Assembly: GCF_000773685.1 (NCBI RefSeq)
Contig: NZ_JPQO01000153.1
Span: 1-32,285 of the forward strand
Length of the DNA: 32,285 nt
Reading direction: 5' to 3'
Source of the DNA: Acinetobacter sp. HR7
GTDB taxonomy: Bacteria; Pseudomonadota; Gammaproteobacteria; Pseudomonadales; Moraxellaceae
Below, piece after piece: positions 17,209 to 24,274 of the stretch. The position numbers were made by a program, and so were the translations under genes. Position 1 is the first letter of the stretch. Every line of letters begins with the position of its first letter. The notes below the pieces were generated by a model, which worked only from the letters and a program-made list of their open reading frames with translations, had not been told where the DNA came from and did no database searches.

Positions 17209-17544
17209 CAAACTTTAAATATGTGAACTAATTAACAAAATATTTAAGAAATAATTCAAGAAATTTATATTTTTTTAATTCAATGTTTTCTATTTTAAAA
17301 AACTTTATTTTCAAATACTTACAGCATTAAGCTCCTTTCTAATTAGTATTTTTACTCTAATATGATGTTTTTTTGAACTCATTATTCAAGCTAGAGCATT
17401 TACTCTTTTTTTTATTATGCTATTTTTGACACATGGAGTAACAAAACAGCCATTGAAGGCATCGAAATGTCTCCAAAAACAATACCAAGCAAATACCGAA
17501 TAATCGTTTAAAACCCAAATTTGTACCTCAAGGGAAGATGAAGA
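17209..17544. other. Intergenic region upstream of the first FadL-like gene
   Basis: These 336 very AT-rich bases have no gene that I can see. They include a segment at 17387-17434 that resembles the one at 19034-19080 before the second paralogue, probably the promoter region. No integrase remnant or repeat of the tRNA 3' end was noticed. Confidence 0.5.
17387..17421 (+). promoter_or_regulatory. Conserved upstream element of the first FadL-like gene
   Basis: CAAGCTAGAGCATTTACTC, then a T run and TATGCT (possible -10, 17416-17421), aligns with the element at 19034-19067. The -35 match is weak here (CTAGAG). Confidence 0.4.
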
Positions 17545-18792
17545 ATGAAATTAAAAACGCTTAGTACAGCAATGATTTTAGCAACGTTACCAATGACAGG
17601 TACGTTTGCTGCAGCGTTGGATCGTTCAGGCCAATCTATTGCAGCTTTTTTGCAGCCAGGTAATTACTTTGAAGCAGGGATTTCTATCCTAGATCCTGAT
17701 GTATCTGGTAGAGATGCAGCTGGAAATTCAACAGGCGATATGGCAGGAGACTACTATTTCCCTTCTGCAGCTTTAAAATTTCAAGTTACTGATAATTTTT
17801 CTGTTGGTTTACTTTATGATCAGCCATTTGGCGCTGATGCAGAATATAACCCAGGAAGTAATTTTGCTGTAAATCCTGGTGAAGTTGTAAGTACAATTCC
17901 TACTCCTGGTGGTGTTGTTCCTGTTACAGCAGCAATGGCGGGTGTCGCAAATCAAGTTACAAGCGTCGAAGTAAAATCAGAAAATTTAACTCTATTACTG
18001 GGCTTTCAACCTAATGAGAACTGGAATTTTTATGCTGGTCCAGTTTGGCAAACAGTTGAAGGAAATGTATCTCTACGAGGCGCTGCTTATGGTGGTGCAG
18101 CTGGTTTTGGTTCTTATGATGCTTCAATGAAAGAAGATTCTGCATTAGGCTGGATTGCTGGTCTAGCTTACCAAATTCCTGAAATTGCCTTGAAAGCATC
18201 TGTGACGTATCGTTCGGAAGTCGAGCACAAACTACAAGCAACAGAAACCGCAGGCTTTGGTCAAGACATTACTACTGTAATTCCTGTTCCAATGACAGCT
18301 GCTAAAACCGATGTAACAACTCCTCAATCGGTTAACCTAGATCTACAATCAGGCATTATGGCCAACACAGTAGCATTTTTAAACGTACGCTGGGTGAACT
18401 GGGAAGATTTTTCAATTCGTCCAAATTATTTTGGTCAAGCAGCACAAGCTATTGTTGGGGAAGCTATTAATTTAGTGGATTATTCTGATGACCAATGGTC
18501 TGCAACTGCAGGTGTAGGTCGTAAATTTAGCGAGCAGTGGGCAGGTAATGTATCTGTAGGTTGGGATTCTGGTGCAGGTGATCCTGTTACAACGTTAGGT
18601 CCTACAGAAGGCTACTGGAATGTCGGTCTGGGACTGCAATTCTCACCTGCTCCAAATTACTTTATTGCTGGTGGTGTAAAATATTTCTGGTTAGGTGATG
18701 CAACTGCTAAGACAGCACTTAGCGATAATGTGGGTAAATTTGAAGATAATAATGCTATCGCATATGGTCTAAAGATTGGTTACCGCTTCTAA
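17545..18792 (+). CDS. OmpP1/FadL-family outer membrane protein, copy 1
   Basis: This 415-residue precursor has a signal peptide ending near residue 22 (TFAAA) and a beta-barrel body ending GLKIGYRF with terminal Phe. The FadL/TodX-type features are the N-terminal LDRSGQSIAAFLQPGNYFEA hatch-like segment, YQIPEIALKASVTYRSE, the GWDSGAGDPVTTLGPTE loop and the late FWLGDA strand. It should import long-chain fatty acids or other hydrophobic compounds through the outer membrane. It is followed 324 bases later by a close paralogue. The copies differ mainly in predicted loops, including a longer Pro/Val-rich insert at about 110-150 here. AAGGGAAGATGAAG precedes the ATG. Confidence 0.88.
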   Translation: MKLKTLSTAMILATLPMTGTFAAALDRSGQSIAAFLQPGNYFEAGISILDPDVSGRDAAGNSTGDMAGDYYFPSAALKFQVTDNFSVGLLYDQPFGADAEYNPGSNFAVNPGEVVSTIPTPGGVVPVTAAMAGVANQVTSVEVKSENLTLLLGFQPNENWNFYAGPVWQTVEGNVSLRGAAYGGAAGFGSYDASMKEDSALGWIAGLAYQIPEIALKASVTYRSEVEHKLQATETAGFGQDITTVIPVPMTAAKTDVTTPQSVNLDLQSGIMANTVAFLNVRWVNWEDFSIRPNYFGQAAQAIVGEAINLVDYSDDQWSATAGVGRKFSEQWAGNVSVGWDSGAGDPVTTLGPTEGYWNVGLGLQFSPAPNYFIAGGVKYFWLGDATAKTALSDNVGKFEDNNAIAYGLKIGYRF

Positions 18793-18809
18793 TTTTTAGA
18801 CTTTAAATC

Positions 18810-18836
18810 AAAAACCACCTTCGGGTGGTTTTTTTA
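18810..18836 (+). terminator. Terminator after FadL-like copy 1
   Basis: AAAAACCACC and GGTGGTTTTT pair on a UUCG tetraloop, with further T residues after. Confidence 0.93.
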
Positions 18837-19033
18837 TTGTGCAAAATTTATTTTTATACACTTATAAACTATTTGATGATTTTAACGACAATTAACTCTA
18901 ATCTTATTTTTATGTCATTTCAGCCAATGCAATTAAAAAAATAATCATTCAATTCACTTATTTAACGTGATTTTCTTAGTACAAAAACTCTAATTAGACT
19001 AATTTTTATTACTATCGAGTTCAAATCTTCAGA

Positions 19034-19067
19034 CAAGTTGAACATTTACTCTTTTAAAATTTATGTT
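19034..19067 (+). promoter_or_regulatory. Candidate promoter of FadL-like copy 2
   Basis: TTGAAC (19038-19043), an 18-base spacer and TATGTT (19062-19067) fit a sigma-70 promoter 50 bases before the start codon. The segment is shared with copy 1. Confidence 0.5.
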
Positions 19068-19116
19068 ACTTTTCCACAACTTTTAAACATATTAATGCAA
19101 CATTCAAGGATGAGCG

Positions 19117-20349
19117 ATGAAGCTTAAACCCATTTCAGCTGCTATTTTTCTTTCCACTCTCCCTCTCTCTCCTGTATTTGCTGGCGGTTTAGATCGTTCA
19201 GGGCAATCAATTCTGGCTTTTTTACAGCCAGGTAATTACGCTGAAGCTGGTATCTCGATACTTGATCCAGATGTTTCTGGAACATCAAAAACTCAAGATT
19301 TTGAAGGTGAAAAAATCAGTGATATGGCTGATGATTACACCTTCGTCAATGCCGCAATTAAGGTTCAAGCCACAGATAAAGTTTCTTTAGGTCTGATTTA
19401 TGACCAACCTTATGGTGCAGATGCAACTTATTCTGCAAATGGTGTTTTATCTAGCTTCTCTCAAGCTGGAGAAGGAACTTCCGTTGAAGTAAAAACTCAA
19501 AACCTAACAGCGCTCATTGGCTACCAGCCAAATAAAAACTGGAATTTTTATGTTGGTCCAGTTTGGCAAACCGTTGAAGCCGATATTAAATTACGTGGTA
19601 GAGCCTATGGTGCAGCACCTCTCACTTTAAGTGGTTACAACATTAAAGTTGATCAAGAAGAAGCTTATGGTTGGCTTGCTGGTTTCGCATACCAAATTCC
19701 AGAAATTGCTTTAAAAGCAGCTGTGACATATCGTTCTGAAATTAAACACAATGCCAAATCTCATGAAACAACTGGACTGGCAGCTGTAGCGAATATAATT
19801 CCTGAGGCAGGTCATCCATATAGCCCATATAAGCCGGTATTAGCGACTCTAGGCTCTAGAGAAGATACTGTAGAAGCTGTCACTCCTCAATCGGTTAATT
19901 TAGACCTCCAAACAGGCATTGCTTCAAATACGATTGCATTTGCCAATATCCGTTGGGTACATTGGGATCAATTTGCCGTAACTCCATCTTTACTCGCCGA
20001 TGCTTCTAGCTTACGTGGCAAAAAGCAAAATTTAATTGATTACTCTGATGATCAATGGTCAGCAAATATTGGTGTGGGTCATAAATTCTCTGACAAATGG
20101 TCAGCAACGACTTCTGTCGGCTGGGATTCAGGTGCGGGCAACCCTGTAACCACCCTTGGCCCAACTGAAGGCTACTGGAGTTTAGGGCTTGGTGCACAAT
20201 ATAGCCCTGCTGAAAATTACTTTATTCAAGCAGGTGTAAAACATCTCTGGTTAGGTGATGCTACAGCACAAACAGCAGGCAACCCTGTGGGTGAATTTAC
20301 AGACAACAATGCTTGGGCTTATGGTATGAAAATTGGCTATCGCTTCTAA
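19117..20349 (+). CDS. OmpP1/FadL-family outer membrane protein, copy 2
   Basis: This 410-residue precursor is paralogous to the preceding gene. It has a signal peptide (MKLKPISAAIFLSTLPLSPVFA), the same LDRSGQSI and GNYAEAGISILDPDVSG start, the same YQIPEIALKAAVTYRSE, TPQSVNLDLQ, DYSDDQWSA and GAGNPVTTLGPTEGYW blocks, and the same MKIGYRF end. Differences cluster in the segments expected to be surface loops or lumenal (about 55-70, 105-125, 195-250), which points to changed substrate choice or phage/immune pressure. It has its own promoter and terminator, so it need not be expressed with copy 1. The exact ligand is unknown. AAGGATGAGCG precedes the ATG. Confidence 0.88.
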   Translation: MKLKPISAAIFLSTLPLSPVFAGGLDRSGQSILAFLQPGNYAEAGISILDPDVSGTSKTQDFEGEKISDMADDYTFVNAAIKVQATDKVSLGLIYDQPYGADATYSANGVLSSFSQAGEGTSVEVKTQNLTALIGYQPNKNWNFYVGPVWQTVEADIKLRGRAYGAAPLTLSGYNIKVDQEEAYGWLAGFAYQIPEIALKAAVTYRSEIKHNAKSHETTGLAAVANIIPEAGHPYSPYKPVLATLGSREDTVEAVTPQSVNLDLQTGIASNTIAFANIRWVHWDQFAVTPSLLADASSLRGKKQNLIDYSDDQWSANIGVGHKFSDKWSATTSVGWDSGAGNPVTTLGPTEGYWSLGLGAQYSPAENYFIQAGVKHLWLGDATAQTAGNPVGEFTDNNAWAYGMKIGYRF

Positions 20350-20365
20350 TTTTCTATAACCCAAA

Positions 20366-20392
20366 TAAAAAGGCGCTTCTAGCGCCTTTTTT
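20366..20392. terminator. Bidirectional terminator between FadL-like copy 2 and thrH
   Basis: AAAAAGGCGCT and AGCGCCTTTTT pair with a TCT loop; the A and T runs let it serve both converging genes. Confidence 0.9.
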
Positions 20393-20406
20393 AACACTTG
20401 AGAAAT

Positions 20407-21024
20407 TTATGCTGGAATATCACGTACAGAAGCATTACGGATTGCTTCTTTCAGCGCTTCATAACCATGAATCGGCGGGAATTGCGGGAATTCTGCAATC
20501 ACATTTTCTGGAGCATCAAACAAGAAACCTTGATCTGCTTCACCTAACATCGTAGTGTCATTATAAGAATCACCTGCCGCGATCACGCGGAAATTCAGAC
20601 CATGTAATGCTTTTACTGCTTGACGTTTCTGATCTGGTTGACGCAGTTTGTAGGCTGTGATCATGCCATTTTCATCTGTTTCTAGTTTGTGACAGAAAAT
20701 GGTTGGCCAGCCCAATTGTTTCATTAAAGGATGCGCAAATTCATAGAAAGTGTCAGACAGAATAATGAGTTGGAAATGAGTACGTACCCATTCTACAAAT
20801 TCTTTAGCGCCTTCAAATGGGCCCATATCAGCAATCACTTCCTGAATATCATTCAGGCCGAGACCATGCTGTTTTAGGATATTCAGACGCTGGGTCATCA
20901 GCACATCATAGTCAGGAATATCACGAGTCGTCGCTTCTAGTTCCTTAATCCCTGTTTTCTTTGCAAAATTGATCCAAATTTCAGGAACCAGAACACCTTC
21001 AAGATCCAGACATACGACTTCCAT
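20407..21024 (-). CDS. thrH: Phosphoserine phosphatase / homoserine phosphotransferase
   Basis: This 205-residue HAD protein is close to Pseudomonas ThrH. That enzyme dephosphorylates phosphoserine and can pass the phosphate to homoserine, linking serine and threonine synthesis. It begins MEVVCLDLEGVLVPEIWI, with nucleophile D7 and E9 in place of the second Asp, a ThrH hallmark. ATTRDIPDYDVLM, LSDTFYEF (motif II), and AAGDSYNDTTML (motif IV) complete the active site. GAGGGGA lies before the ATG. It is divergent from cysH, sharing a 204-base region. Confidence 0.93.
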   Translation of the reverse strand: MEVVCLDLEGVLVPEIWINFAKKTGIKELEATTRDIPDYDVLMTQRLNILKQHGLGLNDIQEVIADMGPFEGAKEFVEWVRTHFQLIILSDTFYEFAHPLMKQLGWPTIFCHKLETDENGMITAYKLRQPDQKRQAVKALHGLNFRVIAAGDSYNDTTMLGEADQGFLFDAPENVIAEFPQFPPIHGYEALKEAIRNASVRDIPA

Positions 21025-21158
21025 GAATATTCCCCTCAGCAGTCTTATTTAAAAAATTTCGCATATCATAGCTGAATCTTCACATTTTGCACTGTTCTTT
21101 TTTAAATCTATTTTTTTCATAAGCATTTATTTTTTAGTGATAAGGTGACTAATTCTAT

Positions 21159-21215
21159 TCTATTAAAATAGATGTGAAATTAATTAATATAGGCAGAGTT
21201 ATTCCAAGCCTATAT
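21159..21215. promoter_or_regulatory. Inverted repeats in the cysH upstream region
   Basis: Two structures are visible. One is a short palindrome TCTATT-AA-AATAGA (21159-21172). The other is ATATAGGC (21187-21194) with GCCTATAT (21208-21215), perfect 8-bp arms with a 13-base gap. The second ends 5 bases before the cysH ribosome site AGGA. They could be an operator or a leader hairpin. Confidence 0.4.
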
Positions 21216-21228
21216 CGCCAGGATTCTC

Positions 21229-21963
21229 ATGACCACTATTCCTACTATTGATATGGTAGATGCGCTTGCATCTGAATATACAGACAAATCTCCAAGTGAA
21301 ATTTTGGAACTTGCCCTGAGCCAGCCCGGTGAAATTGCGATTTCATTTTCCGGTGCGGAAGATGTCGTACTGATTGATATGGCTTCACATCTGGGCAAAC
21401 CCTTCCGTGTGTTTAGTCTGGATACTGGACGTTTGCACCCTGAAACCTATCAGTTTATTGATCAGGTGCGTAAACACTATAACATCGACATTGAGATCTG
21501 TTTCCCTGAAGCAGAAGCCGTACAGAATCTGACGACTACGAAAGGCATGTTCAGTTTCTATGAAGATGGTCACAAAGAATGTTGTGGTATCCGTAAGGTT
21601 CAGCCATTACGTAAAAAACTGGCCACTTTGGATGGCTGGATTACTGGTCAACGTAAGGATCAAAGCCCTGGTACCCGTAATGAAATTCCAGTCATTCAGG
21701 CTGATGCTGGTTTTTCTGGCCCAGGCAAACAGCTGATCAAATATAATCCTTTAGCCAACTGGTCCAGTGCTGATGTCTGGAACTACATCCGTATGATGGA
21801 AATTCCATACAATCCACTACATGAAAAAGGCTTTATTTCCATTGGTTGTGAACCATGTACCCGACCTGTCCTGCCAAACCAGCATGAACGCGAAGGCCGC
21901 TGGTGGTGGGAAGAAGCTACTCACAAAGAATGTGGGCTGCACGCCGGCAACCTGAAAAAATAA
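21229..21963 (+). CDS. cysH: Phosphoadenylyl/adenylyl-sulfate reductase, Fe-S type
   Basis: This 244-residue cytoplasmic enzyme reduces APS or PAPS to sulfite with thioredoxin. The N-terminal [11 protein letters not shown] is the nucleotide-binding loop, and [12 protein letters not shown] and [11 protein letters not shown] contact substrate. Four cysteines (C118-C119 in ECCGIRK and C207-x2-C210 in CEPCTRPV) bind a [4Fe-4S] cluster. This cluster marks the APS-reductase branch as opposed to E. coli type CysH. The catalytic C235 lies in the C-terminal ECGLH tail. AGGA sits 5 bases before the ATG at 21229. No other cys gene is adjacent. Its leader contains inverted repeats noted separately. Confidence 0.94.
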   Translation: MTTIPTIDMVDALASEYTDKSPSEILELALSQPGEIAISFSGAEDVVLIDMASHLGKPFRVFSLDTGRLHPETYQFIDQVRKHYNIDIEICFPEAEAVQNLTTTKGMFSFYEDGHKECCGIRKVQPLRKKLATLDGWITGQRKDQSPGTRNEIPVIQADAGFSGPGKQLIKYNPLANWSSADVWNYIRMMEIPYNPLHEKGFISIGCEPCTRPVLPNQHEREGRWWWEEATHKECGLHAGNLKK

Positions 21964-21985
21964 GCTGGCTTTAAGTCCATCTAAA

Positions 21986-22018
21986 AGGCTGTCATTTTTT
22001 AAAGACAGCTTTTTTTAT
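21986..22018 (+). terminator. Terminator after cysH
   Basis: GCTGTC (21988-21993) pairs with GACAGC (22004-22009) over a T/A-rich loop and is followed by TTTTTTTATTT. Confidence 0.82.
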
Positions 22019-22324
22019 TTCATATCTGGATTTATTTTCAAGGTGAAATCATCCATATTTACCGTTTATCGGGAAGTACCATTTTAATATTTAAAGAATT
22101 TCTAAACTGTTAGTCGATTGATTTACTGGCATAAAAATGTGAAATATAGATTAATAAAATTTTATAAATCGCAGATGATTATGTAGATAGGCTTTATTCA
22201 AATTACAAAAAATCTATTTTTATTCCGCAAATATAAAACTAAAATTTTCACATTTCATGGACTTAGGAATAGTTTTAAGTGCTTATCAATAGCTACTTAT
22301 TTTGCTGATCCGATCAGAGAAAGC

Positions 22325-22363
22325 AGTTCACATATAAGTTAAAACCGCTATACTTTGTGAACT
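22325..22363. repeat. Inverted repeat enclosing the wax ester synthase promoter
   Basis: AGTTCACA (22325-22332) and TGTGAACT (22356-22363) are perfect 8-bp arms, centres 31 bases (about three helix turns) apart. They span the candidate -35 to the likely transcription start. Confidence 0.6.
22327..22354 (+). promoter_or_regulatory. Candidate sigma-70 promoter of the wax ester synthase gene
   Basis: TTCACA, a 16-base spacer and TATACT lie about 80 bases before the start codon, predicting a leader of roughly 70 bases. Confidence 0.55.
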
Positions 22364-22432
22364 AAAGCAATAATTCTAACAAGGCTTTTCAGAAAGAGAA
22401 GAGCTATAGAGTGCAGTGAGGCAATCCACGCT

Positions 22433-23818
22433 ATGCGTCCATTACATCCAATTGATTTAATTTTTTTATCATTAGAAAAACGGCAACAACCTATGCATGT
22501 AGGTGGTCTTTTTTTATTTCAGATTCCAGAAAATGCACCTGCAACTTTTATTCAAGATCTGGTCAAAGATATCCGTACTTCCAAATCGATGCCCATTCCA
22601 CCCTTCAATAATTATTTAAACGGTTTGTTCTGGGACGAAGATGATCAGTTTGATCTGGATCATCATTTCCGTCATATCGCCCTGCCGAAACCTGGCCGTA
22701 TCCGTGAATTACTGACTTATATTTCACAGGAACACAGTGCCCTGATTGACCGCGCCAAGCCGTTATGGATGTGCCACCTGATTGAAGGCATTGAAGGCAA
22801 TCGTTTTGCCATGTACTTCAAGATTCATCATGCCATGGTCGATGGGATTGCCGGCATGCGTCTGGTTGAAAAATCTCTCTCCCATGATCCAAATACGAAA
22901 AGCATTGTCCCGCTATGGTGTGTAGAAAGCCCGCGTGCTAAGCGTTTAAAAGCACCTAAAGTCAGCCGACTAAAAGGCACATTATCGACCATTAAGGGAC
23001 AGTTAGAATCAACACCGCGCGTCTTGTATGAATTATCGCAAACCGTGCTCAAAGATATGGGACGTAACCCGGATTATGTTTCCAGCTTCCAGGCACCGCC
23101 TTCCATTCTCAATCAGCGGATTACCGCCTCACGCCGATTTGCGGCACAGTCTTTTGAATTCTCACGTCTGCGCCATATTTCTAAAGAACTTGGCGTAACT
23201 ATTAATGATATCGTGCTAGCGATCTGCTCCGGTGCGCTACGTGAATACCTGATCACTCAGGATGCCTTACCGAAGAAACCGCTAATTGCCATGGTACCTG
23301 CTTCGGTACGTAGCGATGATTCCGATGTCTCGAATCGTATTACCATGATTCTGGCGAATCTGGGTACGCATAAGGAAGACCCACTGGAGCGTCTGAAAAT
23401 CGTACGCCGCAGCGTATTGAATGCCAAAGAACGCTTTAAGCGTATGACCGCGAATCAGATCCTGAATTACAGTGCCTTTGTGTATGGTGCGGCTGGCCTA
23501 AATATCGCCTCTGGCCTCATGCCAAAACGTCAGGCATTTAACCTGGTGATTTCTAACGTACCAGGTCCACAAGAACCGTTGTACTGGAATGGCGCACGTC
23601 TAGAAGCATTATATCCAGCCTCAATCGTGCTGGACGGTCAGGCACTGAATATCACCATGACCAGCTATATGGATAAACTGGAAGTTGGCTTAACCGCTTG
23701 CCGAAATGCCCTGCCAAAAATGCAGAATCTGCTGACTCACTTAGAGGACGAAATCCAGCGTTTTGAACGGATTGTCGATGGTGATAAAACCCCAAAGCTG
23801 GTGGCCGCAGCCGGATAA
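22433..23818 (+). CDS. atfA: Wax ester synthase/diacylglycerol acyltransferase (WS/DGAT)
   Basis: This 461-residue bifunctional acyltransferase makes wax esters from acyl-CoA and fatty alcohols and triacylglycerol from diacylglycerol, for storage lipid bodies. It begins MRPLHPIDLIFLSLEKRQQP, like the A. baylyi enzyme, and holds the catalytic HHAMVDG motif at 132-138. NDIVLAICSGALR, VPASVRSDD, SNRITMILANL and NLVISNVPGP are further WS/DGAT blocks. Length matches the family (about 458). The enzyme is peripheral on the membrane. The ATG at 22433 is supported by the conserved N-terminus; the GAGG upstream is about 12 bases away, further than usual. It is a single gene with its own promoter and terminator. 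Confidence 0.96.
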   Translation: MRPLHPIDLIFLSLEKRQQPMHVGGLFLFQIPENAPATFIQDLVKDIRTSKSMPIPPFNNYLNGLFWDEDDQFDLDHHFRHIALPKPGRIRELLTYISQEHSALIDRAKPLWMCHLIEGIEGNRFAMYFKIHHAMVDGIAGMRLVEKSLSHDPNTKSIVPLWCVESPRAKRLKAPKVSRLKGTLSTIKGQLESTPRVLYELSQTVLKDMGRNPDYVSSFQAPPSILNQRITASRRFAAQSFEFSRLRHISKELGVTINDIVLAICSGALREYLITQDALPKKPLIAMVPASVRSDDSDVSNRITMILANLGTHKEDPLERLKIVRRSVLNAKERFKRMTANQILNYSAFVYGAAGLNIASGLMPKRQAFNLVISNVPGPQEPLYWNGARLEALYPASIVLDGQALNITMTSYMDKLEVGLTACRNALPKMQNLLTHLEDEIQRFERIVDGDKTPKLVAAAG

Positions 23819-23891
23819 TGGATGATTCCGACTGAGGTTTTCAGTAAAAAATTGGTATGAGCATTTTTGCCAATTCTTTCACGCAAAAATT

Positions 23892-23922
23892 AAGGGGCTT
23901 TGCAGCCCCTTTTATTTTTATT
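23892..23922 (+). terminator. Terminator after the wax ester synthase gene
   Basis: AAGGGGCT and AGCCCCTT pair on a TTGC loop, followed by TTATTTTTATTT. Confidence 0.9.
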
Positions 23923-23962
23923 TGATTATTTTTTATTCAGACCGTGTCACAAATTTAGAATC

Positions 23963-24139
23963 TTAACTTTTTACCGTACGGCATTGTTTCAGCAACTGAT
24001 GGCAGACTGCACGGATCATAGAGGAAGTAATCTGCACTTCATTCCCGCGTTCATCGACAATGTACCCCGCGTGTACAGTTTTTTTAGGTTCTAATACGTG
24101 TTTTAGGCCTTTATTTAATACCGCTTTACTTATACTCAT
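23963..24139 (-). CDS. Small conserved-looking protein, PA1571-like
   Basis: This 58-residue frame begins MSISKAVLNKGL and ends CRTVKS. Minus-strand GAGGTGA sits just before the ATG (GAGG 6 bases away), one of the better ribosome sites in the window. The middle, AGYIVDERGNEVQITSSMIRAVCHQL, resembles the pattern (aromatic-Val/Ile-Asp-x-x-Gly-x-Glu-hydrophobic-x-Ile-Thr-x-x-Met-Ile) of the small PA1571 family of gamma-proteobacteria, whose function is unknown. It is on the same strand as rng, 135 bases after it, so it may belong to the end of the mre-rng transcript or have its own promoter. The family call is from memory of the pattern, not a search. Confidence 0.7.
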   Translation of the reverse strand: MSISKAVLNKGLKHVLEPKKTVHAGYIVDERGNEVQITSSMIRAVCHQLLKQCRTVKS

Positions 24140-24240
24140 GACTCACCTCGTGTTTGCTAAGCCAAAAATACTGGGAGATCGGCTTTGGCTACTTGATGAA
24201 TCTAGTATTCAAAATTCACAGGACATTGTAAAACTTCAGT

Positions 24241-24271
24241 TGTAACAAGGGTTTTACGACATTCTGTTACA
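24241..24271. repeat. Inverted repeat just past rng
   Basis: TGTAACA (24241-24247) and TGTTACA (24265-24271) form 7-bp arms with 17 bases between, directly after the rng stop. There is no T tract, so it is a weak terminator at best, possibly an RNA processing or protein site. Confidence 0.4.
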
Positions 24272-24274
24272 ATT

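Larger units (their letters stand above)
18793..19116. other. Intergenic region between the two FadL-like genes
   Basis: 324 bases holding the terminator of copy 1 and the promoter region of copy 2; otherwise AT-rich with no gene seen. Confidence 0.5.
21964..22432. other. Intergenic region between cysH and the wax ester synthase gene
   Basis: 469 bases. The first 50 hold a terminator, the last 110 the candidate promoter and its inverted repeat. The middle is AT-rich without a coding frame, RNA or repeat that I can recognise. Confidence 0.5.

Noticed and set aside
17136-17544. tRNA-Arg as the edge of an integrated element
   Set aside because: No integrase, no repeat of the tRNA 3' end, and the genes on both sides look native to the genus.
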